This document shows positions 1 to 11,775 of a stretch of 64,000 nucleotides of DNA, piece by piece. Location of the stretch: assembly GCF_020740795.1 (NCBI RefSeq), contig NC_067282.1, positions 151,576,858-151,640,857 on the forward strand. The letters run 5' to 3'. The position numbers and the translations under genes are program-made. Origin of the DNA: Apus apus (lineage: Eukaryota; Chordata; Aves; Apodiformes; Apodidae). The notes below the pieces were generated by a model, which was not told the DNA's origin, did not search any database, and saw nothing but the letters and a program-made list of their open reading frames with translations. The first letter of the stretch is position 1; the number at the start of each line of letters is the position of its first letter.

Positions 1-692
1 CACGGAGCTTTTCTGTCCTGTGCCCTTTATACCTTGAAATGCACCATGTACAACCCAAAAATTAAACCTCTGAAGAAGAGGTCTGGGCTTTCTAATTCTG
101 CAATTTCCTCCAGCAGTCCCTGTGTCGCACCCTGCAGTGAGAGGTATTGGTATTTTGGGAGAAGAGCTGCAACTGGACAAGGGCTACACAGGGCTGTGCT
201 TTGGGAAGTGCCCTGGGATGAGGTGAATGTGAGTCTGCCAAATACCTCTAGGATGCTCACCCTCAGTAAATCCACTCCTAACCTGGACATCCCTCACAAA
301 ATAACCCAAAGCCTCCCAAATGTTCCTAAAGAATAAGAAACTGGAGGGAAGACGGGGTAGGAAGTGTGGAGGGCTGACTTGGTGCACGGCAAGCCCCTTT
401 TTGCAGGCAGCTGGGTAGGAAACCACTGGTGCCCTCAGCTGTCCCAGAAAGGGGAGCTGTCTGCCTTGGCAGTGTCCCCAGGGTAGGGACAGCCCCTATT
501 GCAGCCCTTTCCCAATCAGCCAGAAGACTGAATTGAAGCGTGGCCTAATGTTGTTTCTTGCATTTCCCAGCTATGCTGGGATTTGGGAATTGAAGAGTTG
601 CGTGGGTTGCATTATGGGTCCTAAACAATTTTAGACTCATACCATACCTCCCTGGGATTATTTTGGTGCAATCTCAGGCAGGGCGTGTAGGA

Positions 693-850
693 TTGTAGAA
701 TTATAGAATGGTTTGGGTTGGAAGAGATCTTAAAGATCATCTAGTTCCAACCCCTTTGCATGGGCAGGGATACCTCCCACTAGACCAGGTTGCTCAAAGT
801 CCTGTTCAACCTCTTCTTGGACCTTTCCCGGGGGGCTGGGGCACACCCAG
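693..850 (-). mobile_element. CR1 LINE 3' fragment
   Basis: The plus strand reads as the reverse complement of a CR1 3' end: GAATTATAGAATGG, then GGTTGGAAGAGATCTTAAAG, then a sequence matching the 'caggttgctcaaagtcctgttcaac' block seen in the other copies here. It is 5' truncated and degraded beyond about 820. Confidence 0.8.
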
Positions 851-3800
851 AGTAACCACTGGACTGGTCTGTGAAAGCTGTAGGAAATCAGTGCCCTCTG
901 TCCTCAAAGAGCCAGGGCACACAGTTCGCTTTGTTGTGAACCAAACAAACGTCCTGCTTATTTTTGACCTGGGTGGCTGAAATTCAGAGTGTTGGTAGGC
1001 ACAGGCTGCGTCCCACAGGGCCGAGCAGGGTAGCTGGTGGGTGTGAGCCTGAGCAAATTGCGTTAGCACAGCTCTGCTGCGGCTCTCCGTGTCTCCAGAC
1101 GAGCGGCTGCTGTTCCGACTTGCTGCTTTACTCATAATCCACATCAAACATTAGGTGTTAAAGTAGATATTGCACAGATTTGATTTTAGGTCCCTTTTTA
1201 TGCAGCTGAGCAAAAAACAAATGCCAAGCCTTATGCGTGGTGTTAGCTTTCAGAGGCTGCTATTAGAACATTAATAATTTTATTATTGCTATTTCCACCG
1301 AGTTGCGGGTTCCCCAGTGATTTACAAGGAAACAAAGTGACTTGGCCCTCTCCTGAAGCTCTTACAACAGAAGTTAGACTTAAACACAGCACTAGGCTTA
1401 TTTAACAAGCTAACAATGCCAGCAGGGTGTTTGGAAGAGGGAGGTTTATAGCAGCACAGGATCATGAGACATTTATGGTTGTGCGTGTGTGTGTTTATCC
1501 TGTTAGTTTATGAAAGCTTTTAAAAAGAAAACCATGGAGGGCTAAAGTGTGCTAGATTTAGGGATGATGCCTGCAAGAAAGGTGAGCAGAGGTCAGAGAG
1601 GGAAGGATGATTTGGAAAGGAGAGGTTGAATGGGAGGCTCAGAAGGAGCATGAAACTACCTGTGGTACAGTCATAGAAGGCATAAGGGGGAGCAGGGACT
1701 GCTGCTCAGCCATAAAAACCCCTTTGAAGCTTGACTGCAAGCCATGCTGCTCCACCAATGTTTTTTGATCCATTGGGCATGCTAATTTATTACAGGAGAG
1801 TCTGCAGGTGAGAGCTATGTGCTAAGGCTAATCTCTGAAGCATTTTCAGCTACTCTACACGTAGCATTTTACTCTTGTGTCCTGGGGAGGAGGCTATTCA
1901 TAATGGGATGAAATTTACTCACAACGCTAGAACAGGGAACATAATTTCTGTTGAGATCTGGTCCAGTTACACTTAGTTAGAAACCTGAAAGGCCGTTTCA
2001 GGGGTTTGAATCATGTCCAAGCCAGGTACCAAGCCATCTTTTGTGGCCAGGATTTTATTACCTGGAGACATGCTTATCAGGGCTTCTTACACCAAACTGT
2101 AACTACCCCTCACGTAGGGTAATGTAGGTCTCAGAACTGAAACTTCCCTGCTTTAAAGTCTGTAAAACAAGAAACTGTCTCCCAAGAACTACCAAATGCC
2201 AAACTCCTTCCAGATTTGCTCACTTTTCCTGGAAAAAAATTACCAGCTCTACAGTGGAATTACCGGTCTGAAATTCCAGGCCCTTCCTCAGTTTCTAATT
2301 TACTGCTACAGCTACAGCAGTCTGTGAAGAAACAACACACGTTGAGCTGCACCTTAGGTCTTAAACTCAATTATCTTACCTTCGAACTGGAGTTGCCAGT
2401 CAGGAAATGTGCCAAGAAAAAAGAATGGCAGCATTTCAGCTTCATTGTGTGTTTGATTCTCAATGAGTAAATCCCTTTTTTTGCCCATGTTACAGCCACT
2501 TCTGAGTCTTTCTTTCTTGAAATTGGTCAGAGTTTTCCAATGAAAATTTCTCAGCGAGATAGAGACTTCAACCTGATCACCTGAATCCCAGGAGAATAAG
2601 GTGGATACCTGAACTACTGGCTTACTGACAATTTCAGTGCATCTAACTCATGGGCTTGGTCCAAAAAAACCCTTTAAAAACCACCTTTGTCCAACTCCAT
2701 TGTAGAAAAGGAAGATTTATAATTCCAGAGTTTTGCAGAACAGGAAAATATATCTCCATGTTTTTCCAGCTTGTCTCTGCAACTGCCTGCCTTCATGTCA
2801 GCTACCATGCATCTTACTTAGCATATGCCTGCAGCTTCTCTTTAGGTCCTGCTGGGACAACTGTGGCTGCTAAAGGCACAGCTGGACAGCTGTTCCTCAG
2901 GGACCGCTTCTCCACTTAACTCTACCCACAGTTGCCACATCTCAGTCTCTCAGTCTGTTTCTTCAAGATACATTGTGCCCCAAGACCTTGTCCTCTTGGC
3001 CCTCTTGACCAGTGCAGCCTTGGAAGACTGTGGCCTTGGTTCTGCCAATGTTAGAGTCATGTCAACCCCAAACATGAAATTCATTCTATGCATTAAACTC
3101 TGGTCTAAACTATCTCTCCTGGAGCTACTTTTAGTGAACACCAAAACAAGCTTTGGCCAAGCTAGAGCCAAGAAGGTGTGGGTTTTCTTCTTGCTTGCTC
3201 TGTGACCTGATGTAACAAATGTGTGGTGTAAACACACCTTGAGGGCTGCCCTCCATTCCCACGGAAGGTCTTTCCCAGTAGTGCACTTCACCACGGAGCA
3301 GAGGTGGTTAATGCATTAGGGCAAGAATGAATGACTTTGCCTAACCACAGGGATCCTGTAACAACCCAGGCACTTGGAGATTCCCCTGTTGGCGGGGGAG
3401 GGGGAGGGAGAAGCTAGAACATTTCTGGAAGCCCTGTGTACACAATACCTGTGGAGACTGGCAGGGAAAGGGAGCGGGCTGGGACTGGATGCTTTCCAAG
3501 CATCAGAGCAAAACTGAGTCTCTCAGTGGAGGATGCTAAATTTTGACAACGGGAAAGAAAGAGATAGACAAAGGGTGAGTGGGAGGGGAAAGGCTTTCCC
3601 TGCTAATGCTGTCTGCTCGTAGTGTTAAGCATTATTATGTATTTCCACATGCCATCATGTGTACACGACATTTTACTGGCAGCTAAAACAGCAGGACGTT
3701 GCCCCCAGGATTTCATGGTACAAAGACCCCAGCCTTTGGGGCATGAGCAAGTGAGGATGCTCAGCTCTTCACAAGAGGCTCTCGGCAGCCATTGGGTAGC

Positions 3801-5458
3801 AACTGTGAGGCCTGGATCCTGCTTCTGGTGAGGTCAGTGGGGACAAGATTAGGTCTGAGCCGTGCAGGCTGGAAGGAGGCAACAAACTGCCTGAGAAAGG
3901 TCACAAGCTGAGCTATGGCATGTTCATGTCTTGTTTGCTCCTGGCTTCAGCCGGGTCTCTCTGAATCATTCCTCATCCTAAAGATGTAATGTAGTAAACA
4001 AAGTTAATAGTCAGAGGGGGCAAAGCTTGCCAAGGGCATAGGAGAAGTGGAAGTCGTTAACACAGGGAGACTGGCTGCAGTAAATGAGTCCTGAGGGCAG
4101 GCACGAGGGAAGTGAATAAGGTCGTGTGGTGAAAGGAGGGGAGAGGGCAGCAGGAGAGAAGGAGCAGAGACATGGCTGCAGGGAGATGGAGCAGAACTGG
4201 GGAGGAGAGATGTGCTGAGTGAGCACCGGGCAGGGCGGGAGAGGAAGGAGGGAGCAAGCTCTGGCAGAGCCACATGAGGCCTGGCAGATGAAGTGAGGAT
4301 CTGAGCTTTGATGTAGAAGGAGACTGGAAGGCGGCACGGGGATTCGAGCAGACAGAGTGACACAAGTGGAACAGCAGGTAAGGAAAAGATAATGCAGCTG
4401 CTGCACGCTGGGTGTTTTAATGTGAGTATTAAGCCTCCCCTGTAGTCCTGCTGGGCCTCTCTGGCTCTGAGAATGCAGTGGGTTGGTGCTTTCGTGATCT
4501 GGTCTTAGCAGCTTGGTAGAGCATTGTCTCTGTATTGCTTTTGCACACATCAGGAGTGTTTATTTGTAAGGGTATGAAGCTGCAGGGAAAGGGCTGTCTG
4601 TGAGCAGTGGGATGGGTGCCATCCCAGCAGCAGGACAACATGACGCCAAAGGGCTGAGGATCTCTCATCCTGGCCCATGGGTTGTAGGGAGCAGAGCACT
4701 TCTACAGAGAGGAAAGGAGAGGGATCACCTCCAACCTCAGGACCTCCCCAAAAGGTGACCAAGGGATACTGCCAGCAGTAGAGCATTTCTCACAGTCTGC
4801 AGGTTCCCAAAGAAATCAATACTGCTGTCTCAGTTGTTTATTGCATCTTCCCTGGATCGTGTCCTACCAAGGGTAGTTCCTGCAGGATAGAACTGCCAGC
4901 ATTATCAAGAAACATTTCTGTTCCTGTGGCTCCCTCCAGGAGAAGACCCATCTCCCATCTCTGAAAACCCTGGGTAGATTTTTTTTTCCCCCAGCAGCTC
5001 ATCTCTCTTTTCACTCCTGAAGGTATTTTATGCATGTAAATTTATTCTGTTTTCTTATGTTCTGTGATCTTACATACTTCTTAAGGTTTTTGTTTTATTA
5101 CTCCAAATGTGATGACTCTTTCTTCATGCTGCCCCTTCCTCTTTAGTATCCTTCCTTCCCAACTATTGGCATGCAGTTTCCCACCTTCTGCTTCCTCATC
5201 TCTGGGACTTTGTCCTAATGAGCCCAACTTTTCTCTCCTTACCCAGTGATGCTATGCTTGATTTGCACCAATCCTTGTAGTCTCTTCATTTTAGGATTGC
5301 AATAAACCTTTGATTGCCTTCAAGCATTCTCCCCACATGCTTTTTAGTGCTCATCTGCAGTTTAACTGGCTCCCTTCTTTACTCTCTCAGTCCATTATGG
5401 CAATACCCATAGTGCTGAGTTAATTTCCATTTCTGTCCAACACTGTCTGCATTGAAAA

Positions 5459-5495
5459 ACCAAGCCAAGCCAAGTAAAACCAAACCAAACCAAAA
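5459..5495. repeat. pentameric (CAAGC/CAAAC)n repeat
   Basis: CAAGC units pass into CAAAC units over about seven copies. Confidence 0.75.
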
Positions 5496-6479
5496 TCCAT
5501 CACTTCAAGATGTTTTTCAGGATACTTTGTCCAATCTCTGGTTTTCAATCAATCATTTGGGATATCCCTGCAGGAACAACAGTATGAATCCCTCCTCCAT
5601 GTTCAGCAGGATACTTAGGGCAGTTGATTAGGGACAGTCTTGTTTCTATTCCTCCTTAATTTCTCAGGCTGCTGTTAGCCCTTCCTCCCTGTTTTCCTGA
5701 CACTGATATTCTTCCCAGCACACTCATGTTGTCCTCACCCCCTAACCCTTTTCCAGACAAGTACAATATATTTTTTAATCTTTCAGTCATAGATTACCCT
5801 GATTTATCTCACTTAGACTTAACATCCCTCTTCCCTGAGCCCTTCTCATGCCTCTCCTCCTACTCTCTTTGCAGCCCTGGAAACATCTGACATAATTCAG
5901 TCGCTCAAGAAAACAACTACTTCTCTTGACCCAGGTACCTCTCATCATTTAGGCCCATCTCCTTATTCTGGCTTTTTACTTTACTCCTGTTTCCAGTAAT
6001 TCCTTAGCTTCTGGTACTCTGCTCAGCTCTTTGAAAGTAAGCCATTATCTGCCGTGTCCGCAGGCTCCTCCATCGACACCGCCGTTCCACTTAACAAGCA
6101 CCCAGAGCCTCCTTATTCTTCATACAGCGCTTAAGAGAGTCACTCCCTCTTATGTCTCCTACATGACTGTCCTCGTCCATTTTCGCTGTAGGTTCCTGCA
6201 GACCATAGTGCAGAAATCTAATGATCTCCTCTCTGCTAATGATGCCTGGTCCCATTTCTTTTTTTTTTTTGCCTCGTGGCAGCCTTGTGAAATGGTTGCC
6301 CACTCCATCCATCTCAGGGTATTCATCATGATGAAGGTTCCCTGGTTTCTTAGCAACTGCTTAACTTTCAAGTAGTTCTTCGGACAGGGATGCCTCTTCT
6401 ATGCTGGGATCCTTTCTCTGGGAATAAATGATCCTTTAAATCTTCTTCTAACAAAAATTCTAATCATACTTAACATTCA

Positions 6480-6860
6480 TACTGTTTTTCATCTGTAGAA
6501 CTCGAAGCATTTTGCAAAATCAGGAAGCATAGTTTTCTCCATTGTAGAGATGGAAAAGCTGAGTCACAGAGGTATAAGGGCCAATATTTTCATGTGTTCA
6601 TTCATTTTATGTATCTTCATTTCTGGGAACCCAGTCTGAAATAACTTAACCTAATTGCTTTGCTGTAGGATTTGAAAGGGAGCAGTAGGTCTTCAGCACC
6701 TTTGAATGATACAGAAGAGAACAGCAGGTGCAAAATATCTCAGCGATATGAGTACCTATGAAAATGTACTTGTATACCATCTGATCAAGACCACACAGAG
6801 CTCAGCTACTTCTGACATCAGAGCCAGGGACCTCCATTCACAAGGATACTGCTGCTTCAG
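6480..6860. repeat. possible ancient MIR/L2-like SINE or LINE remnant
   Basis: Segments such as GAGATGGAAAAGCTGAGTCA with CAGAGGTATAAG, and downstream GACCACACAGAGCTC with GAGCCAGGGACC, resemble the tail of old amniote MIR/L2 elements. The similarity is recalled by eye and patchy. Confidence 0.25.
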
Positions 6861-8030
6861 GGTCTTATTTCTGCCTTAAGCCGTGGAGAGATGTGATGGT
6901 GCAAAGCATCAGGGTATTTTAGAAGTTTCAGTCTAAACCTTCAGTTCGTACTGTGACATATCCATACCTTCTCAGTTGTGTTTGTTTTGGTTTTTTTTTC
7001 TGTGAAGAAGGGAGAAAACTGCCCTGCCCTAGAAGACCAAGTGATCTGGCATCAAGACTTATTATCAAAATTGTTGGAAACTGGTTCAAAATTCTTCTCA
7101 CCCAGCAAAGACTTCACCCTGGATTTCTTGTATTCTAAATGAATTAACTAATTACTTGGCTCTTATGATTGCCTCTTCTTTTTCTCTCCTTCTGACTGCC
7201 TCTTCTCTTTCTCTGCTTCTAGCTAGTGATCCCATCTCAGATCTAAGCAACTGTTTCTGCCGAGACTAGAAAGTATGCTCCTGCAGAGTGTCAGCTTCAA
7301 CAAACTGACATTCACAGACAAAAAAATGTGCTTCAGTAAAAAATTCCTGCGAGCTCTACCAGCCACTTTAATGTCAACAGTACTCAAATACACAGACCTT
7401 TTATAACTGCACTGGCTATTTCCTTCTTACCTGCAACCTCTCATGCCTAAGAAAGCTTCTTAATTTGTATCAGCTTTTCTCAGTTAACTCCTTCACAGAC
7501 AGAATAGTTCCTCTTAATATAAAACACTTCAAATAACCCGTATTTCTTTCCTGTCCCTCTTAGAAACCTGTTCTGCATATGTTAGTCATACCTTGGCATT
7601 TTTGTGAATTTTTAACTTGTCTTCTCCATGTAGGTAAGTCACAACAGCAAATCTACCAGTCATAATGCCTGCAGCATGGTCTGACCTTTGAAATGTTCTT
7701 AGTCAGGGCTTTTCCAAATCTGTGTGTACAGCTAAACCAAACTAGTATTACACCTTTGCTGGTTCATCTAAAACTCTTGTTTTCCCATTCGTTTCGAAGC
7801 AATTTTTCAAATTCCTCTCCTTTATTTTCCAGGCTGATTTGGTCCAGTCTGTGCCATTACCCACATTTCTCTGCTAGCACCAGGTTCCTCAGTGTTTCAC
7901 AGCTCCAGCTGTTGAGATATCTTTTTCCAACACTGCTTCCTTGGCCTGGACTAACAGTTCTGTCTCTCTGCTTTTTGGACTCTCTCTTTCCCTTCTGTCT
8001 TGATTTCAATTGATCTCAGATTTATTTTCA

Positions 8031-8046
8031 TTTTTTTTTTTTTTTT
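8031..8046. repeat. T16 homopolymer
   Basis: Sixteen T bases; no CR1 or other element adjoins it. Confidence 0.9.
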
Positions 8047-10348
8047 AACTTTAGTCTTGTATTTTTCCACTGTGAACCCAGGCCAGCCTGTGTTCTTCTA
8101 GCACACAGCACAAGTGCTACAAAAGATGGGATTGAAGAGCAATGTAAAAGTACCATTACATGCATGATGAACAGAAAGTCCTTCTCTCTTTTGAAAAGCC
8201 CAGGAGATATTCACTCCCTCAAAACTATTAACAGTCACTCCCATCTGTTTTCATATAATTATTGGAGGAAAATAACAATTGGTTTGTTGATTGCCATTTT
8301 TTGACAACCCAAGGGCAATTAAATCTCTGATTTGTTTGCTAATATCTGTTTCTGCCAGCATTGCTTTAAGTATATAGGATGTTACATTCTTTTCTAACTG
8401 GACACATACACTAAATTATTTTTATCCTATGTCATCAACTGGAAATGGAAAATGTTGTTGTTTCCATTGCCCTCCCAAAAAGAAAAATGTAACAAAAATA
8501 TGCCCAGAAAAACAGATACTTTTGCAGCTCTTGTCACTGCATGTAAATTCTAAGTTTTCCTCAGACAAAAATTTCAAGTAACAATTTTATAGTGGCTTCT
8601 ATTCCTTAGTAGTAGAGTATCATCCAAGTGAATACTTTTTGGTTATAAATTCAACACTGTTTTTTTACAAACATGTTCACTTAAGTGTTGCTGTTTGAAT
8701 GAAAATCAGTGCCAGTAAATATGTTTCTGGAACAGCCACAGAAGGCAGACAAATGGAGTGGGAACAGAACTGAAGCAAATTTGTTTAAAGTAAACTGAAC
8801 GATCACAGGCAAACATTTTATGTGATATTTACTAAAATGCCCATCTGATAACCACCACATAATTTTGTCAAAGCAAGATACAACATCCTGACAACAGGCC
8901 CATCAGAATGTAACCTGTCCCTTCAAATAGCAGGACTTCACCAACGGCAGGAGACGTGGCAGGCCAAGTTTTCATTAAAAGGGTAGTCTTAGTGGCTACT
9001 CCAAAATTCAGGTCACATACACTTCTCACTCCAAATGCACGTATATGCTCGGTCCCAGCTTGACTGCAACTGCAGAATCCCTCCTTGATGAAAGAAGCCG
9101 TTTAACAAAGAAAATGTGACTGGAGGATCAATACTTAAAGGATAATGATAGGTAGAGGGTATGAATTGCTACCTTTTTCTAGTGGAAATATATCAACTTT
9201 CCCAATTACTGGTCTGCACAGCTATGTTTCATTTCTAGGCTGCTCCAGGAAGGCCACTGTTGTAGTACTGGGTAGACTTACAGGTGCTATTAGAAGCACC
9301 ACATCACAATCCTGTTTATTGGGCAACAAGGGACAAGTGCGGGGGAGTCCAGTGGTAGTTAAGGTAGTTTAAGTTGTGTGACTTATGTGCTGGCAGGAGA
9401 GACAAAATGACACATTACACTGCCTCCAATTCACTCAGCTCAAGCTGTGAATGCAGCCAAATGCATGCGATTTGCTGGCAATTTTATTAGGTATAAACTT
9501 TGATCTTCTCCATCCGAGCCAGTGGAACTGCTCTTGTAGCTCACTGGATGCAAGGGCTTTGCTCCTGAGTGGAGAAGTCCTGAAATTAAATCCCAGATGT
9601 TGTGTGCAATGAAATGGCTGCAGTGCAAAGTAACAGCCACAGGTAAATAAAGTTGGTATTGGAGACTTCTATTGCAAACATCTGTTTAAAAGAGAGTTGG
9701 CAGAGATGACAGTGCCACCACATCTAGCTGTCAATCAATCATGCTACTATACATCATTAAATGCCTAACATATAGATTAGAAGCCAGCTATGAAACTGGT
9801 AAGCAGCCCTGGGAATCACATGCATTTCACACCCAACAAAACTCCAAGCACTCTGCCATGTGCAGCGCAGTGATACTCTGTGCCATGGGCTGTGCTAGTG
9901 CCTACGAGCACGCAAATTTGGGGCCACTTACAAAGTCATTTGACTGGGTTCCTCTGGCTGCACAGCAGTAGGTTTGCACAGCAGTATCTGTCTCTGACCT
10001 AGCCCCTTTCCTAGCTGGCCTGGGCCGCAAGCTCCACGAAAGCACAATTAGAAGTAGCCGATCTGTGTGTGTGCAAGGAATCACTGGACGTGATGGTAAA
10101 AAGGAAAAGCCTGAGACCAATGCAGCCACTGCTATGGCAAAAAGGGAAAGTTTCTGATCATACAAGAGGCCCAAGCTGCTACCAAGGGTCTGCACAAAGC
10201 TGGTTTTGGCCCTATGGCTGGTGCCTCAGCAGCATCACCATGCAGTACTACCCAGGGATGCAGTCTACTCCCAGGAGCCCGGAGCCTGGGAAGGCTCCTC
10301 TGGCTTCAGGTTTGACTTGCCTGACTGGACTAGATGCAGTGGGCCAGC

Positions 10349-10450
10349 CTAAAGTCTTTGTGTGTGTTTGTCTAACATGCGTCACAGCAGGAGAGCTTAG
10401 AGCCTTTTCTTGTGTGCCTTTATCTAGCATGTATCACAGCAGGAGATACT
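10349..10450. repeat. imperfect tandem duplication, period about 52 bp
   Basis: CATGCGTCACAGCAGGAGA at 10376 recurs as CATGTATCACAGCAGGAGA at 10428, each preceded by a GTGTG- and T-rich stretch and followed by related sequence. Two diverged copies. Confidence 0.6.
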
Positions 10451-11689
10451 GCTTTATGAAATACTCACTGTTTCTAATTACAACCCAGGGTTTTCCAGAA
10501 CAGTGGCACTGGCTGACAGACGTTCACGTGGCTCCAGATTGCCTTTTACTGTGTTTCTCATCCTCTCATTTGTCCAACAGGCCATTGAACTATTGAGCAG
10601 CCCTGGCTGACACAGTTTTGCAGCTCAGAGACCTACAGCAATAGATCCTCAGCACATGAGGACCATGATGCTTTGTCATGTTTAGGAAAAAAAAACCCAC
10701 AACTTTTTATCTGAAACAGCTAAATTTGTTGGTGTTGCTGTTGAAACTTGCCTGCCCACTTTGCACTGCATGATGAGACCAATAAAATATCTGAGCTGTT
10801 CCACAGTTTCCTGAACTAGGACCCAAATAAATGGGATTTCAGAGGGATATTTTTCTCCTTGTCCCTCCTGACATGAACAGGACATTTCACCCTGGTGCAG
10901 GAATCCAAATTATCCAAGTATCATCCATGTTGACCAGAGACAACTTCACTGAGTTCAAACACCTGTGCCTGCTCCTAGGACTCTGAGGATGGCCTGGATG
11001 GGTTATGAGGTGGTGATTCCTTCAGACTAACCCTGAAGTCTTACCAAGAGAAATGCTTTATTTCCTGTCACATGAGCAGAAGCCTGTAAGAGGTGGCTCA
11101 CAAAGAGGAGTCTGGTCCTCCTCAGGACAGAGGGGAGCCCATGTGCACCTGACTGCAGGGACTAGAAACAGGGTGCATGGGATTTCACCTACAAAGAGGC
11201 ATGAGAGATGTTCCCATGGGATCACAGTCTCCAATGTGCACACAGTGAACTCCCAAGGAGCTTGACAATGCAGATCACGTTTTCCTACATCTCTTACTCT
11301 CCATCTACTCTCTAGTTAAGGCAGATGAAACACTGCTTTCTCTGCTTGTGTGCACCACAATGAAAAAGTTGTACAAGGTGCTTCCTTTGGCTTTCTTACT
11401 AGTATATGGCTCAAGCAGGGCTTAGAGCTTCTATTGATTTGAGATCCTGGGTGGGCTAGTTTCAATTCTCGACCAGTATCTCCTGAGGATTGCCAGAGTG
11501 AGGAGCTGGGATAAGTTTCAAAAGTGTGATGCACTAAACCCAAATTATCGATTTTTAACAAGCCATATGCCTCTGAAGGTTTGTGCCTTGCTGTTCTTCA
11601 GTGATATACCATATTCATGTGAAGTTCTGCTGGGATATGATAGCAAACCTGGCCCCAGCAGGATATAGAGCAAACTGTCCTGGCCTCAT

Positions 11690-11775
11690 TCCTGACCCTG
11701 CTCTGAGCAGTAGGTTGGACTTGAGACTTTGTGAGGTCCCTTCCCACTTGAACGCTTCAGTGATGCTATGTGTCA
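11690..11775 (+). mobile_element. degraded CR1 LINE 3' end
   Basis: Contains AGGTTGGACTTGAGACTTTG and GAGGTCCCTTCCCACTTGAA, the plus-strand form of the CR1 terminal region, ending in a GTGATGCTATG remnant of the terminal octamers. Short and old. Confidence 0.5.

Larger units (their letters stand above)
851..11689. other. CACNG2 intron 1 stretch without recognised genes
   Basis: No exon, RNA gene or clear transposon was recognised apart from the minor repeats listed inside it. The 4000-4550 region is purine-rich and gives long minus-strand frames that look like composition artefacts. Confidence 0.6.

Noticed and set aside
4011..4550. 179-codon minus-strand frame and overlapping frames
   Set aside because: Opposite a purine-rich stretch; Ser/Pro/Leu low complexity in all three frames, so it is a composition artefact.
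10069..10596. 175-codon plus-strand frame
   Set aside because: No similarity recognised, includes the 52-bp duplication, and lies in the CACNG2 intron with no splice context.
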